Assembly: GCA_008802785.1 (NCBI GenBank)
Contig: VUYT01000010.1
Span: forward strand, 558,001 to 622,000
DNA from: Symmetrospora coprosmae
Taxonomy: Eukaryota > Basidiomycota > Cystobasidiomycetes > Symmetrosporaceae
Reading direction: 5' to 3'
Length of the DNA: 64,000 nucleotides
Part shown: one piece after another, positions 1-9,800 of the stretch
Numbering within the stretch: position 1 is the first letter of the stretch
Layout of the letters: the number at the start of each line of letters is the position of its first letter
Translations under genes and position numbers: made by a program
The notes under the pieces: generated by a model
The model's input: the letters and a program-made list of their open reading frames with translations, nothing else
The model's database searches: none
What the model was told of the DNA's origin: nothing

Positions 1-1282
1 CAGGTGTGCAAGTGATGCGGATGTACGAGCTCGGAGATGCGCTGTCTCTGCTCAGCTTTTGTCTTTCCATGCCATCATCGTCATCAACCCCGACCATCTC
101 GGTACCGACGTGGGCATCAGGTAGCATCACCTCGTCCCACCAGTCCATGCTGTGCAGACGCTCCGCCCGTACTCCGGCTGTGAGAAGGGGTTGCTCATTA
201 CCCAGCGGAAGGAAGAAGCGAGTATGCTCGCCGCCGGGGCGAGCGACGAGCCGCACAATGGTGGCTCGGTCGAGGTGGTCGTAGCTACGGCGAGCGCGAG
301 TCTCAGTCAGCTTGAGCACCTCGTCGACCGGACGGACAGGACGGATCCGGGTAGCAGGACAGCGTACTGGTTGTGGGATATGCAGACGTAATCGATATGG
401 GGAAGGTCGTCGACTGTGCACGGCGCCGGCAGGAACCGTTTCGGGCTACAGGTCCTCTAGGCATCAGTACGGCTTGTCCGTAGCGGTCGCCGAAACGCTC
501 GTCCAGAGTCCTGCACCCACCCGACAAAGGAAAAAGGCGATACTCGTGCGCTGAAGACCGGATCAAAGAGTACGTTGATCGGCCGGCTTTTCCCTGCGAT
601 AGCAAACTGCACGAGAACGCTCTGCGCACATAGCGGGCAAGTCTCTCAGCCGGCTTTCTCCATCAGCCCAGTGGCATACGGATACTCACAGCATGCCCGA
701 GCCATGTCGAGTGCGTCCCGGGTCCGTCCAGAGAGGTCCAAAACCTTGGTTTCTTCACGAGTATAGCTGATGAGACCAGTAATTCCGCACGATGAGTTCG
801 ATCGAGCAAGGAGCACGGTAATACGTTTGGCAACTGTCGCGCCATCGCTCACCTTGTGCTCGGACAGACTCGCTGAATGCTCTGCTCCGCTCGAAGGGCT
901 TATTGAGGAGATCCTTGATCGTGGAGCCCTGCGCAGATGGCCAGGGGTTGCGGAATCCGCCGTCCCATCGTCGTGTCGCTGCCTCGTGCGCCCCAGTCAC
1001 GCTACTCTGTGCGGGAACGCGAGGCACTTCGATGAGCGTGCTATCTGAGAACGTTGATGAGTGTGAGACGACTTTGGCGACGGGTTCTGTACGTGGAAGC
1101 TCTGCGGATCCCGACTTCTTTGGTATCAGGGTGTCCGCGCTCGCCGACCTGATCATGGGCAGAGGTAGCTCGATGGGAATGAGACGGGGAGATGCGGGAG
1201 AATTGCTCTGAGCTACAGAGACTGTCGGCATGGACTTGCGGAACTTGCCAGAAGAGCTGGAGAGCATAAGGGCGCAGCGCAT
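1..1282 (-). CDS. NAPE-PLD-like metallo-beta-lactamase phospholipase, C-terminus off the left edge
   Basis: Probably an N-acyl-phosphatidylethanolamine-hydrolysing phospholipase D of the metallo-beta-lactamase fold (family of yeast Fmp30). Spliced on the minus strand it reads, in order: a disordered Ser/Pro-rich leader; the family block RNPWPS; TSLDGPGTHSTWLGHA; VLVQFAIAG; NVLFDPVFSARVSPFSFVG; PKRFLPAPCTVDD; the zinc motif SHNHYDHLD (an intact HxHxDH); FFLPLGN; and MDWWDE. Exon 1 is about 1282-853, exon 2 766-690 and exon 3 starts at 621; two further introns follow. One interrupts the second zinc-binding His codon, which only reads as His after splicing at CA|GTACGC. The start at 1282 is the first ATG in the open frame; an earlier exon is possible. 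The C-terminal half, with the remaining metal ligands, lies outside the window. The identification is strong; the substrate is inferred from the family. Confidence 0.85.
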
Positions 1283-2185
1283 GGCGTTGGACAGGGCAGC
1301 CAGGGTAAAGCAGGAGGGTGAATCAGTCGGCGTCAAAGGCACATAGCAGGATGCGGGTGCAGTTCAAGATGCGAGTGACAGCGATTGCGAGCGAGCGTCA
1401 CTGCAGTCACACGCTGGTACGTTCGACTAACCCGTAAATCCTACCGGAGGGCTGCAAGGCGTCAAGCCCAGCACTAACAGTGAGAGAGCGTGAACCAGGA
1501 CCAGCCATGGTTTAGGAGAGATGACTCGCAGAGTCTCCAGTTAGTGAGTGTGGTATAGAGCGAAGGGTTGATGATCAGAATCAGGCAGGTCAGACGTCCC
1601 CTCTGCATGTCGCGCCTGTCGAAGGGGCAGGGTCCCCTTGACGGTACTGATACAGTGGCTGGTCCGGACAAGCGGTGCGGGCGAGGTGGTGCCTGAGAAT
1701 GAAATGAAGATGATTCTGCAGGCTGTCGCAGACTCAGCCGTCAGTTGCCGCGCTGATGAAAGAGAGGCTAGCAGCCTTCCATCTGTCCGTCTGCGGGCAC
1801 GGCGTCTCTACTGAGCACCGGCAGTGCTCTGCATTGCTCGCGACAAGGCCCGCTCGAGACCGCTCCCGCGCACTGTTATACTCTGCTGTCGCTCATACAA
1901 TGTATATGACGGCCAGGCTGATGCAGCTCCTCCTCTCGTGGTGCAGAGCGAAGCCGAGCGAGGTTCCGCTGCCAGCTGACTTCGCCCCTTTGCCCTTGTC
2001 CCCGCCCGAGCAGACCAAGCGTTCGCAGCAGGAGCATCCGCAGAGGGATACAGCAGACAGCAGCAGGACACAGGGCAAGGCTGGAAGAAACTGCAACTGC
2101 TCCAAGGCCGCAACTGCTGAAGGAGGGAAGGCTCGCTTCGCCCGCTAATTAAGCAAGACCGCGGCAAGAACGGCTAGAGCACACG
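1283..2185. other. Divergent intergenic region, no supported gene
   Basis: About 0.9 kb between the divergently transcribed NAPE-PLD-like and Rim20 genes. Open frames here (for example near 1756-2148) have no family motif and no splice-consistent extension. It probably holds both promoters and leaders. Confidence 0.5.
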
Positions 2186-5100
2186 ATGACGACGGCCGTA
2201 TCGCCGCTCCTGAACGTGCCCAGAAAGACGACGAGCGAGGTCGACTACGCCTCGTCCATCCGCCAGATCATCAGCACAACCTACAGCGAGCCTCCGGACC
2301 GCTACGCTGAGGAGATTGCGAGCCTGAACCGCACACGCCAGGATGCCGTGAGGGGCTCGGCCGGGTCCGACATGACGGCGCGGGACCTGCTCTACCGCTA
2401 CTTTGGGCAGCTCGAGCTGCTCGAGCTGCGCTTCCCAGAGCTGCGCGTCCCTTTCCCATGGAACGATGCCTTCTCACCTGGAAAGAGCATCTCGCAGCTC
2501 TCGCTCGCTTACGAAAAGGCCAGCGTCATCTTCAACATTGCCGCCACCCTGTCGGCCCTCGCCGCCAACCAGAACCGCACAAGCCCAGAGGGCCTCAAGC
2601 GCAGCTTCAACTACTTTCGCTCCGCCGCGGGCATGTTCACCTACATCAACGACAACTTCCTCCATGCGCCGAGCACCGACCTCGGTAGGGACCTCGTCAA
2701 ATGCCTCATCACCCTAATGACGGCACAGGCCACAGAGGTATTCCTCGAGCGCATGAACGAGGAGAAGCGCTCACCGGGGCTCAAGAGCAAGATCTGCGCT
2801 CAGGTTGCCGCCGTCTATGCTGGTATTGTCGAGGACATCAAGGAGCACGTCAGCAAGGGCATCTTCGATCGATGCTGGCTTGTCCTGGTGCAGGTGAGGC
2901 GAGGCACGGCGGTATTGGACGCAAAGCTGGCTGGTTGGCTGAACTCGATACCTTCATGCTACCACCAATGCAGACCAAGGCAAAGTACTTTGCCTCGTTG
3001 GCCAGCTACAACCGCGGCTTGGCCGACATTGCGTCTACCAAACAGGGAGAAGGACTCGGCCGGATGAACGTCGCCGAGACTTTGTCGAAGGAGGCCGTCC
3101 GCCTGTCGCAGACATGGGGCTCTTCCTTCTACGTCAACGCTGCTGCCTCTGCTGCGGCGACCCTCCCTGCGGATGCCGGCACCTCCCTAATAGAGCTCTG
3201 CAAGCAGCACGCGACCCTCGTCTCTGAGGCTCGGGCAGGTGCTCTGAAGGACAACGACCTCATTTACCACGCGGTCGTTCCCTCTGAGGCCTCTCAGGCG
3301 CCCATCGAAAAGGCTGCAAACGTCGCCGAGCCGATCCCGATTCAGGAGATCTACGCAAGTCCCGAGGTGCAAAAGCTCGTTGGACAGGACATCTTCATCA
3401 AGCTCGTGCCTCTGAGCGTCATTGAATCGTCATCGATGTACTCGGAGGAGAAAGCAAAGATCCTCCGTACAGAAGGGGAGCGGTGCGACATGGCAGACGG
3501 CGAGATGCAGGCGACGATCGAGCATCTCGGCCTCCCCGGCTCATTAGCCAAGTTCGGCGCCGCCAGTGCCAGCGCTGGCGCAGGTGACGTGGACCCACGT
3601 ACGGCAATGGCGGACCCGGGACCGCAGGTCCGCTCGTGGTCTTCGGAGATTGCATCGAACGAGCATGGGCGTCGCCTCGATAGTGCCATCGGCGAGCTTA
3701 CCCAGCTGCGGGACCGCGCGAGCGCCGATCTCGAGTACTGCGCAAGCCAGCTAGACGCTGAGCAGCGCGAGTGCGAGCAGGCTCGCGTCCGCTTCGACTA
3801 CCATTTCGAGCAGTCGCCGTCGGCTGGGTACACGCGCTCGTGGCGGACCGACATCAAGAATGACCGCGAGGCGTTGAACCAGGCACGCGCAAGCGACGAC
3901 CACGTGCTCGCGCTGTGGGCGAGCGTGAGGGACGACGTTGCGAGGATGGCAGGTGGAGAGGACGCGGTGGAGCAGGCGTTCGCCGAGGCACTCGCGCAGT
4001 CTGATCAAAATGGGACCAGTGGCACGGGTGGACAGCGAAGCTTGCTCGATCTGGATCTGGACGTCGACATCCCCGACGAGGAGGGCGCGGAGATGCAGCG
4101 GCGCATCGCATCCATACACGAGTCACTTGCAAAGCTGACCAAGCTGCAGAAGGAGCGCAACGACACGCTCGCAGATCTCAAGGAGCGCGTGCACAACGAT
4201 GACATCTCGCAGCTGCTCATTCTCAACCGCAAGTCGCAGAACGTAGAGCCCACCCTCTTTGCTGCCGAGCTCGAGAAGTTCCGACCGCATCAGGCCCGCC
4301 TGCAGGCTGCTCTGCAGCAGCAACAGGCTACGCTTGCTAGTATCCAGACGGCGTACAGCCAGCTATCGACAGGCAAGAAAGGTAGAGAGATCCAGAACCG
4401 GTATGCTCGGGCGGAACGAGCCAAGAAGGAACTGCAGGCGCGATTCAAGCGGGCATATGATGCGTACAAGGAGGTGCAAGTAGGCGTATCGTGAGTGGTT
4501 GCCAGCTCTGCCGAAAGGCGAAAAGTCGGAGGTTACCGAGCTGATACGGGTCTTACCCCGTCTGACCTCGCCAGAAAAGGTACCGATTTCTATCGCGAGC
4601 TCGCCGGTCTTGTCTCGACGCTCCGGTCCGAGGTCGCTCAATTCGTGTCGTCCCGGGCGAGCGAGCGCAGCCAGATGATTTCGAGTGCAGAGATGAAACA
4701 GCGTCTCGCGGGAGGCGCCACACGTGCTCCCTCCGGATTGCAGGAGGCATCAAGCGGGCTCGAGAACTCGTTTGGCAGCATGAGTCTTGGCAGCCGTCAG
4801 GACATCAGGTCGCCTCCTACGCCGGCATCGCCGACATCCTACAGCCAGCAACCTGTTTCACCAAGCAGAGGCGGCTACTCCTCGATGCCACCACCTCCAC
4901 CCGTTCAGCTTTTTTCGCAGGCATCGGCGAGCTACTCTTACCAACCACCACCCTCGTCCTCCTCTCCCGCACCCTCTGCGTCTTCTTACGGAGGTTATCA
5001 GAACGGGTCGAGCAACGGATACTCCAGCTCGTCCACGCCATCCTTACCGCCAAAGCCCGCTGCACAGCCCGGCAACTCGCCCTACCGGCACGCTAGCGGC

Positions 5101-5514
5101 AGCCTGCCTCCGCCTCCCAGTCAGCCTCAGTACTCGCAGTACCAGCAGTCGCAAGCATCGCAGTTCCCGCCGCCCCCTCCTCCGCAGCATCAGAGCTCGT
5201 ACGGCGGAGGCAGCTACAGCTCTGCAGGTTACGCACAGCAGCCGAGCCTGCCGCCGCGTCCGTCAGCGCAGCAATCGCCGTACTCGCACCCGCCGCCGTC
5301 ATCCCCTTATGCCTCCTACGGATCGCTACAGACTCCGTCTGTGCAGCAACAAGGCTACGGGCAACAGCAGCCATATCAATCGGCACCGCAGTACGGGCAA
5401 CAGGCCCCGGCACCGCCGCGACCACCTCCTCAGCAGCCTTACGGCAGCGCGGCGCAACAACTACCCTATCAGCAGCAGCCGCCTTACCAGTCGCAGCAGC
5501 AATATAGATATTGA
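2186..5514 (+). CDS. RIM20: Rim20/PalA, Bro1-domain adaptor of ambient-pH signalling
   Basis: An ALIX-type scaffold of about 1054 residues. In fungi, Rim20/PalA bridges ESCRT-III (Snf7/Vps32) and the PacC/Rim101 factor to promote its cleavage at alkaline pH. Three exons: 2186-2893, 2974-4490 and 4575-5514, with introns of 80 and 84 nt keeping frame (VLVQ|TKAKYFASL; VGVS|KGTDFYREL). Residues 1 to about 400 form the Bro1 domain: LPFR-like start PLLNVPRKT, IRQIISTTY, the YEKASVIFNIAATLSAL helix, FNYFRSAAGMF and LMTAQATEVFLER. The PalA-type segment IFIKLVPLSVIESSSMYSEE follows, then a coiled-coil V domain to about residue 830. The last roughly 200 residues are a Pro/Gln/Ser/Tyr-rich tail (PPPPPVQ, repeated QQPYQ) suited to ESCRT or SH3 contacts. 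Vacuolar Bro1 is the alternative family member; the KLVPxxV segment favours PalA. Confidence 0.9.
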
Positions 5515-5600
5515 TGGAGGAGGGTATCTCGGGAGGCAACCATGTAGCATGCAGTGCAATAGCATACCAGTCAATGCGTCTGCTTACACCTGGAGCCTTC

Positions 5601-7470
5601 CTAGATTGCCCCCTTCTTATGCAGGTCTGCGATTTGGCTATCTGACATTCCCAGATCCTCGCGCAGGATCTCGAGCGTGTGCTGCCCTAGCACGGGTGGG
5701 GCCCTGCTGATCTGCATTCGCTCGCCATCGTATTGGATAGCCGGCGCGACCATCTTCAGCTTTCCTATGCGCGGGTGTTCGACCTCCGCGACAATACCCC
5801 TTGCACGCGCTTGCGGATGCTCGAATGTCTGCTGGATGTTGTTGATGGGCGCAAAAGGCAGACCTTTGCCCGTGAGCTCGGTGAGCCATTCGGAGGTGTT
5901 GCGCGAGGAGAGAATGGCAGTCATCTCTGCTATCAAGGTGCCCCTGTTTGCTACGCGGAGCGAATTGGTCGAGTATAAAGCTGAGGAAGCCCATTCTGGC
6001 CGACCGAGGAGCGCAGAGAGCACGCCGAACTGCTTGTCGTTCCCGGCTGCGCATCCGTGCAGGGGGGGGGGGGGGGGCAGAACTCCATCTTGTCCAGATC
6101 GGGAAAGGCAGGGGCACTCACCTCCAAGCATGATCCATCCGTCCTTGGTCTTGACCTGCAGAGTGTGTGAAGGAAAGAGAAGGGCATGCGACGCTCCTCA
6201 GCCAGCTAGACGATACGCATGATTTACAGTCGAGGGTTAATCAGAGACTGACCGTCTGATACGGCACGATGCTCGGGTGGGCCGTCCCCTGCCTCTGCGC
6301 CTCCTGCCCTGCTACAAGCCAATTGCTGCCGATGTTCGCGAGGCTCGCAATCTGGCTGTCGAAAAGGTTGGCGTCGATATGAACGCCCTTGCCGGTCTTT
6401 GCGCGCCCGAGCAAGGCAGCGAGGATGGCGGAATGGGCATACAACCCCGTCGTCAGATCTGTGATTGCCACGCCCACCTTGACGGGCGTCGAGGTAGGCT
6501 CGCCGGTGATGTGCATGAGACCGGCTTCTGCTTCAATCATTACGTCGTAGCCCTGGTGTGAACGATGCAGCGAGAGCTCAGCAGAGACATGCATGCCGGG
6601 CACATTGAAGCGAGGTTGACGAGCAGCTTACCGGGTTCTTGCTATACGGACCCGTCTGCCCATAACCTGACACACTCGCGTAGACGAGAGCAGGATTGAT
6701 CGCCTTACAATCTTCGTAGCCCAGCCCCATTTCCGACAGCTTGCCTGGCACGTAGTTCTCGACCTTGAATCGGCAGACGCGGATGACGTCTCAGGCGAGC
6801 ATGCTTTCAGTCTCAAAGATAGTGTCCACGCACTAGAACGTCCGCCTCCTTGATGAGCCTTCGTACCACATCCTGCCCTTCCTTCGACTTCAGGTTGATG
6901 CCCAGACTCCGCTTGCCACGGTTGACCGACAGGAAGTAGGCTGACTCCGGCGGGAGCTTTGACCAGTCTTGAACTGGGACTGCCTTGAGTTCTGGAGGTT
7001 CGGTTTCGTTGGCAGGTGATGTGGGTGGCGTGGCGGCCTGCTCGAGGAGGGGCGCAGACCTGTATTAGGCATGGGCGCGTCAGCTCGCAAGGCACCCTTC
7101 GCCTGCAAGCGGGCATCAAAGGCTTAGCAGAGCGCACGGTGGCAGCCAGGCTCGCGTATCGTCTCCACGTGTAGGCTAGGAACGGGCCGATGGGCATGTC
7201 GGTCAGTCTCGAGATCTCACTACAAGCCCAGCTCCATATGCCCACATGTTCGATCTTGATGACATCCGCGCCGAGATCGCTTAGGAGCATGCTACAGTAT
7301 GGGGCAGCCAGAACTCTTCCGAGGTCAATGACCTTGATGCCTTTCAAGGGTGCATCAAACTGATGTGCGCGCCGGGAAGTGGAGAAAGCTCGTCGGACCG
7401 GGCTGCTTGCGGAAGACGGAGCGGCTCTTGTGCACACGGCGTGCATCGTTCTGTACGTGAGAACCTGCAT
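5601..7470 (-). CDS. Mitochondrial class III CoA-transferase (SUGCT/CaiB-BaiF family)
   Basis: Likely a succinyl-CoA:dicarboxylate CoA-transferase, like human SUGCT, in the mitochondrial matrix. The N-terminus is a clear presequence (Arg/Ser-rich, [11 protein letters not shown]), followed by [20 protein letters not shown] and [10 protein letters not shown], both typical of CaiB/BaiF. Further exons read [53 protein letters not shown] and [19 protein letters not shown], whose Asp matches the catalytic Asp region. Then come [20 protein letters not shown] and a C-terminal domain ending HKKGAI. There are at least five introns. The last one (around 6040-6130) contains a run of 16 G on the plus strand, which is a poly-C pyrimidine tract in the transcript, not a coding frameshift. 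Other acyl substrates (formyl-, hydroxymethylglutaryl-CoA) cannot be excluded. Transcription diverges from the TspO gene. Confidence 0.85.
6062..6077 (+). repeat. Homopolymer run of 16 G (intronic)
   Basis: Sixteen consecutive G on the plus strand. On the transcribed strand of the CoA-transferase it is poly-C lying just upstream of a GCGCAG acceptor, where it replaces the pyrimidine tract. Its length is prone to sequencing error and slippage. Confidence 0.9.
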
Positions 7471-7848
7471 CTTGTCTGCAGGATGAACAGCCCCGTCTAC
7501 CTACGCAGAGAAGGGACAGACCGGCGCAGGTGAAGCCGCACCCGAAAATAGGGGGTGAGGGGAGACGCCTGGGAGAGCTTCGAGCAGGACGCGCTTAGGG
7601 GACAGGTGTACGTAGCTAGAGCAATGTACATGTCACATGCTACTTATGCTACCCTATCATCTCTCGGCTTGCCTGCTCGAGGCCTGCTCGTTTGACCTCC
7701 TCGTCTTGCCTTGCCCGTCGGGCGAGTATTGCGATGTCGTGTCATGTGCCTGAATCCGACACTTCCCCATCAAGCTCTCGTATCCTTCCTCACGCACTAA
7801 CTACTGAATAGCAGACCCCCTGCTTCGTATACTGTGCAAGAGGACGCC
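7471..7848. other. Divergent promoter region, CoA-transferase / TspO
   Basis: 378 bp between two divergent start codons. I see no motif strong enough to name. Confidence 0.5.
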
Positions 7849-8728
7849 ATGCCCTTTCAACTCCCTTCCTTGCTCTACAGCATTCCCCGCTCGCTTCCTC
7901 TGGCAGTTGGGCTCCCAGTGCTCCTTGGCAGCTTGAATGGCAAGATCACGGCAGACGCAGTAAAGACCTGGTGTGCGCTCAGCCTGTCTCATGCTCGCTC
8001 AAGAAGGTCTGCTGGGCTGGTCTTCGTGCAGAGACTGATACGGGTACCTCTTCCCGCCGAAACAGACCCCACCCTGAAGCAGCCTTCGCCCGGCCCACCC
8101 CCCGGCTGGGTGTTTCCCGTCGTCTGGACATCCCTCTACGCTGGGATGGGCTGGGCTGCGCACGTTGCAGTCCGCGCACTCGACACGTCGCCCCGCATTG
8201 CCGTCCGACACGCAGCATCGCTCAGCCTGGGTCTGTGGTACGGCCAGTTCGCGCTCAACATGGCATGGACGCCACTTTTCTTTGGCGCAAGGAGGACAAA
8301 GACGGCTCTGGTCGATATAGTTGCGTTGTGGGGCACAGTGGCGGCGCTTACGGTTGGTCCGGTCCTTTCCAATACTCCGACTGAGGAGTCGGCCAGCTGA
8401 TGCAGGTCCGATTGCCCTGCAGAACTCGATGGCGAAAGTGGACCGGAGAACGCTTTTTGTATTTGTGCCCTACACGCTCTGGTTGACCTATGCGGTGCGT
8501 TCATCCGGTCGCAAGGCTCGTCCCGCAGGCGCGGGCTGCTAGCATCGAAAGCTGATTCAGAGCACTCACTGGCACTTCCACCCAACAGACTTATTTGTGC
8601 GTGGGCCGGAACGGGCTGTACGAGGCTCCGGGCTGATGCTCTGAACCCTTAGGAACGCTGGCATCGTCTACCTCAACGACGGCGGGAAGGAGGCGCTCGA
8701 CAAGGGCAAGAAGAAGCTCCAGGATTAG
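7849..8728 (+). CDS. TspO/MBR family (peripheral benzodiazepine receptor-like) membrane protein
   Basis: A five-helix TspO/MBR protein that binds porphyrins and sterols in other organisms, usually in the outer mitochondrial membrane or ER. Family blocks visible: SLPLAVGLPVLLGSLNG (TM1); PPGWVFPVVWTSLYAGMGWA (TM2, with the hallmark P-x-VFP-x-VWT); LWYGQFALNMAWTPLFFG (TM3, Trp/Asn-rich); DIVALWGTVAALTV (TM4); and RRTLFVFVPYTLWLTYATYL (TM5). The last parts are on separate exons joined near 8359, 8497 and 8598; the final exon starts at 8651 and reads NAGIVYLNDGG before the stop at 8726-8728. ATG 7849 is chosen over an in-frame GTG just upstream. An in-frame stretch of 72 nt after TADA (7960-8031, starting GTAAAG and ending CAG) has no counterpart in the family and may be another intron or a lineage-specific loop. 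Role inferred from family. Confidence 0.85.
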
Positions 8729-8910
8729 GCCACTTCCTTAATCGTAGAAACGCCTCCTAAACGACAGTGGCCATGACAGATGCGAGCAAGTACTGGCTGC
8801 GTGTTCGGGCTGGCGTTTGAGACGGCATCATTCTGGCTCAGCGATGCAAGGACATTTCCACTGCCTATCGAGTGGAATCAATGCAAGGAGGGTAGATCTC
8901 ACTGTGCCCT

Positions 8911-9800
8911 CTATGGGACAAGCGCATATATCCTCTCCTCATCCTCGCCCATAAAGCTGTCAATCCGCTCCTCCGCGACTCGCTTGACCGCGCTGTCCGT
9001 GTCCACGTCACCCTGCAACAGATCGTAGTATCCGCGCGTATCGTCACGCTCGAGCAGGCGCACAGCAACCTCTGCCACGTCCTCCCGAGTGATCTTGCCT
9101 CTGGAGCCAGTTCGGCCAAGCTGCACTTTCCCCGTCTTTGGTTCGTCCGTGAGCGTTCCAGGGCGGAGATTGATGGCCTGCCAGTCTCCGCCGCGCTTGT
9201 GCGCATGCGCAACGAGCAGCTCGTCTGCGTCGATTTTGGCCGCGTGGTAATTCTTCAGCACCCCTTCGTTCACCTCGCGTGCGGACGCCCAGTCCGCATC
9301 GCTCCACCAGGGCGCGCGTGTGCGGCGAGACGCAATGTACGAGACTATGAGGAACTTGGTGACCCGTGGCGTGGTCGCAGAGGCCGCAATGTAGGCCTTG
9401 GCTGCGTCCCGGTCAACGGCAAATGTGCGTTCTGCCCCGCCCTTTCCGCCGGCGCCTGACGTAAAATGAAAGAGCCTTTCAGCGGTCACCGTATGCCAAG
9501 GGAGCGAAAGCATATAGACAAGAAGGCACCTGCGAGCCAGATCACCCAGTCCGCTTTGGTCTTTTCCAGCACCTTGTGCGCATCCTCTGGTTTCTTGACC
9601 TCCTCGAGGCTCTCGACGAGCACGTCGAGCTGGCCTGCGCTGTTCTCTGGCGCCAGAGCCCGGAGCTCGGCCTCATGTGCAGGATTGCGTATCACAGAGG
9701 TGACACTCCACTGGCGTGCCAGAAGAAGCGGCGTCAGGTGCAACGCAATCTTGCCGTGCCCGCCCAGCAGCAGAATGCGGGGCGTTGAGGTGGATGCCAT
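8911..9800 (-). CDS. Atypical short-chain dehydrogenase (YMR090W-like NAD(P)-binding protein)
   Basis: A small Rossmann-fold protein of the NmrA/atypical SDR group. Exon 1 (9800-9530) starts with RILLLGGHGKIALHLTPLLL, a Gly-rich NAD(P) loop (GGHGKI). After a 74-nt intron, exon 2 (9455-8911) begins GAGGKGGAERTFAVDRDAAK, the block diagnostic of yeast YMR090W-like proteins. It continues with TKFLIVSYIASRR, WASAREVNEGVLKNYHAAK (a YxxxK-like Tyr/Lys pair), INLRPGTLTDEP and ITREDVAEVAVRLLERDDT. About 270 residues, no targeting signal seen. The substrate is unknown for the family. It converges on the TspO gene with 182 bp between stops. Confidence 0.85.

Noticed and set aside
4787-5710. A 307-codon plus-strand frame, and minus-strand frames 4817-5539, over the Rim20 tail
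   Set aside because: They are shadows of the Pro/Gln/Ser-rich Rim20 C-terminus; Arg/His-rich composition and no family motifs.
6062-6077. G-run as a sign that the CoA-transferase is a frameshifted pseudogene
   Set aside because: The run falls inside an intron with a good donor and acceptor; the spliced frame is intact.
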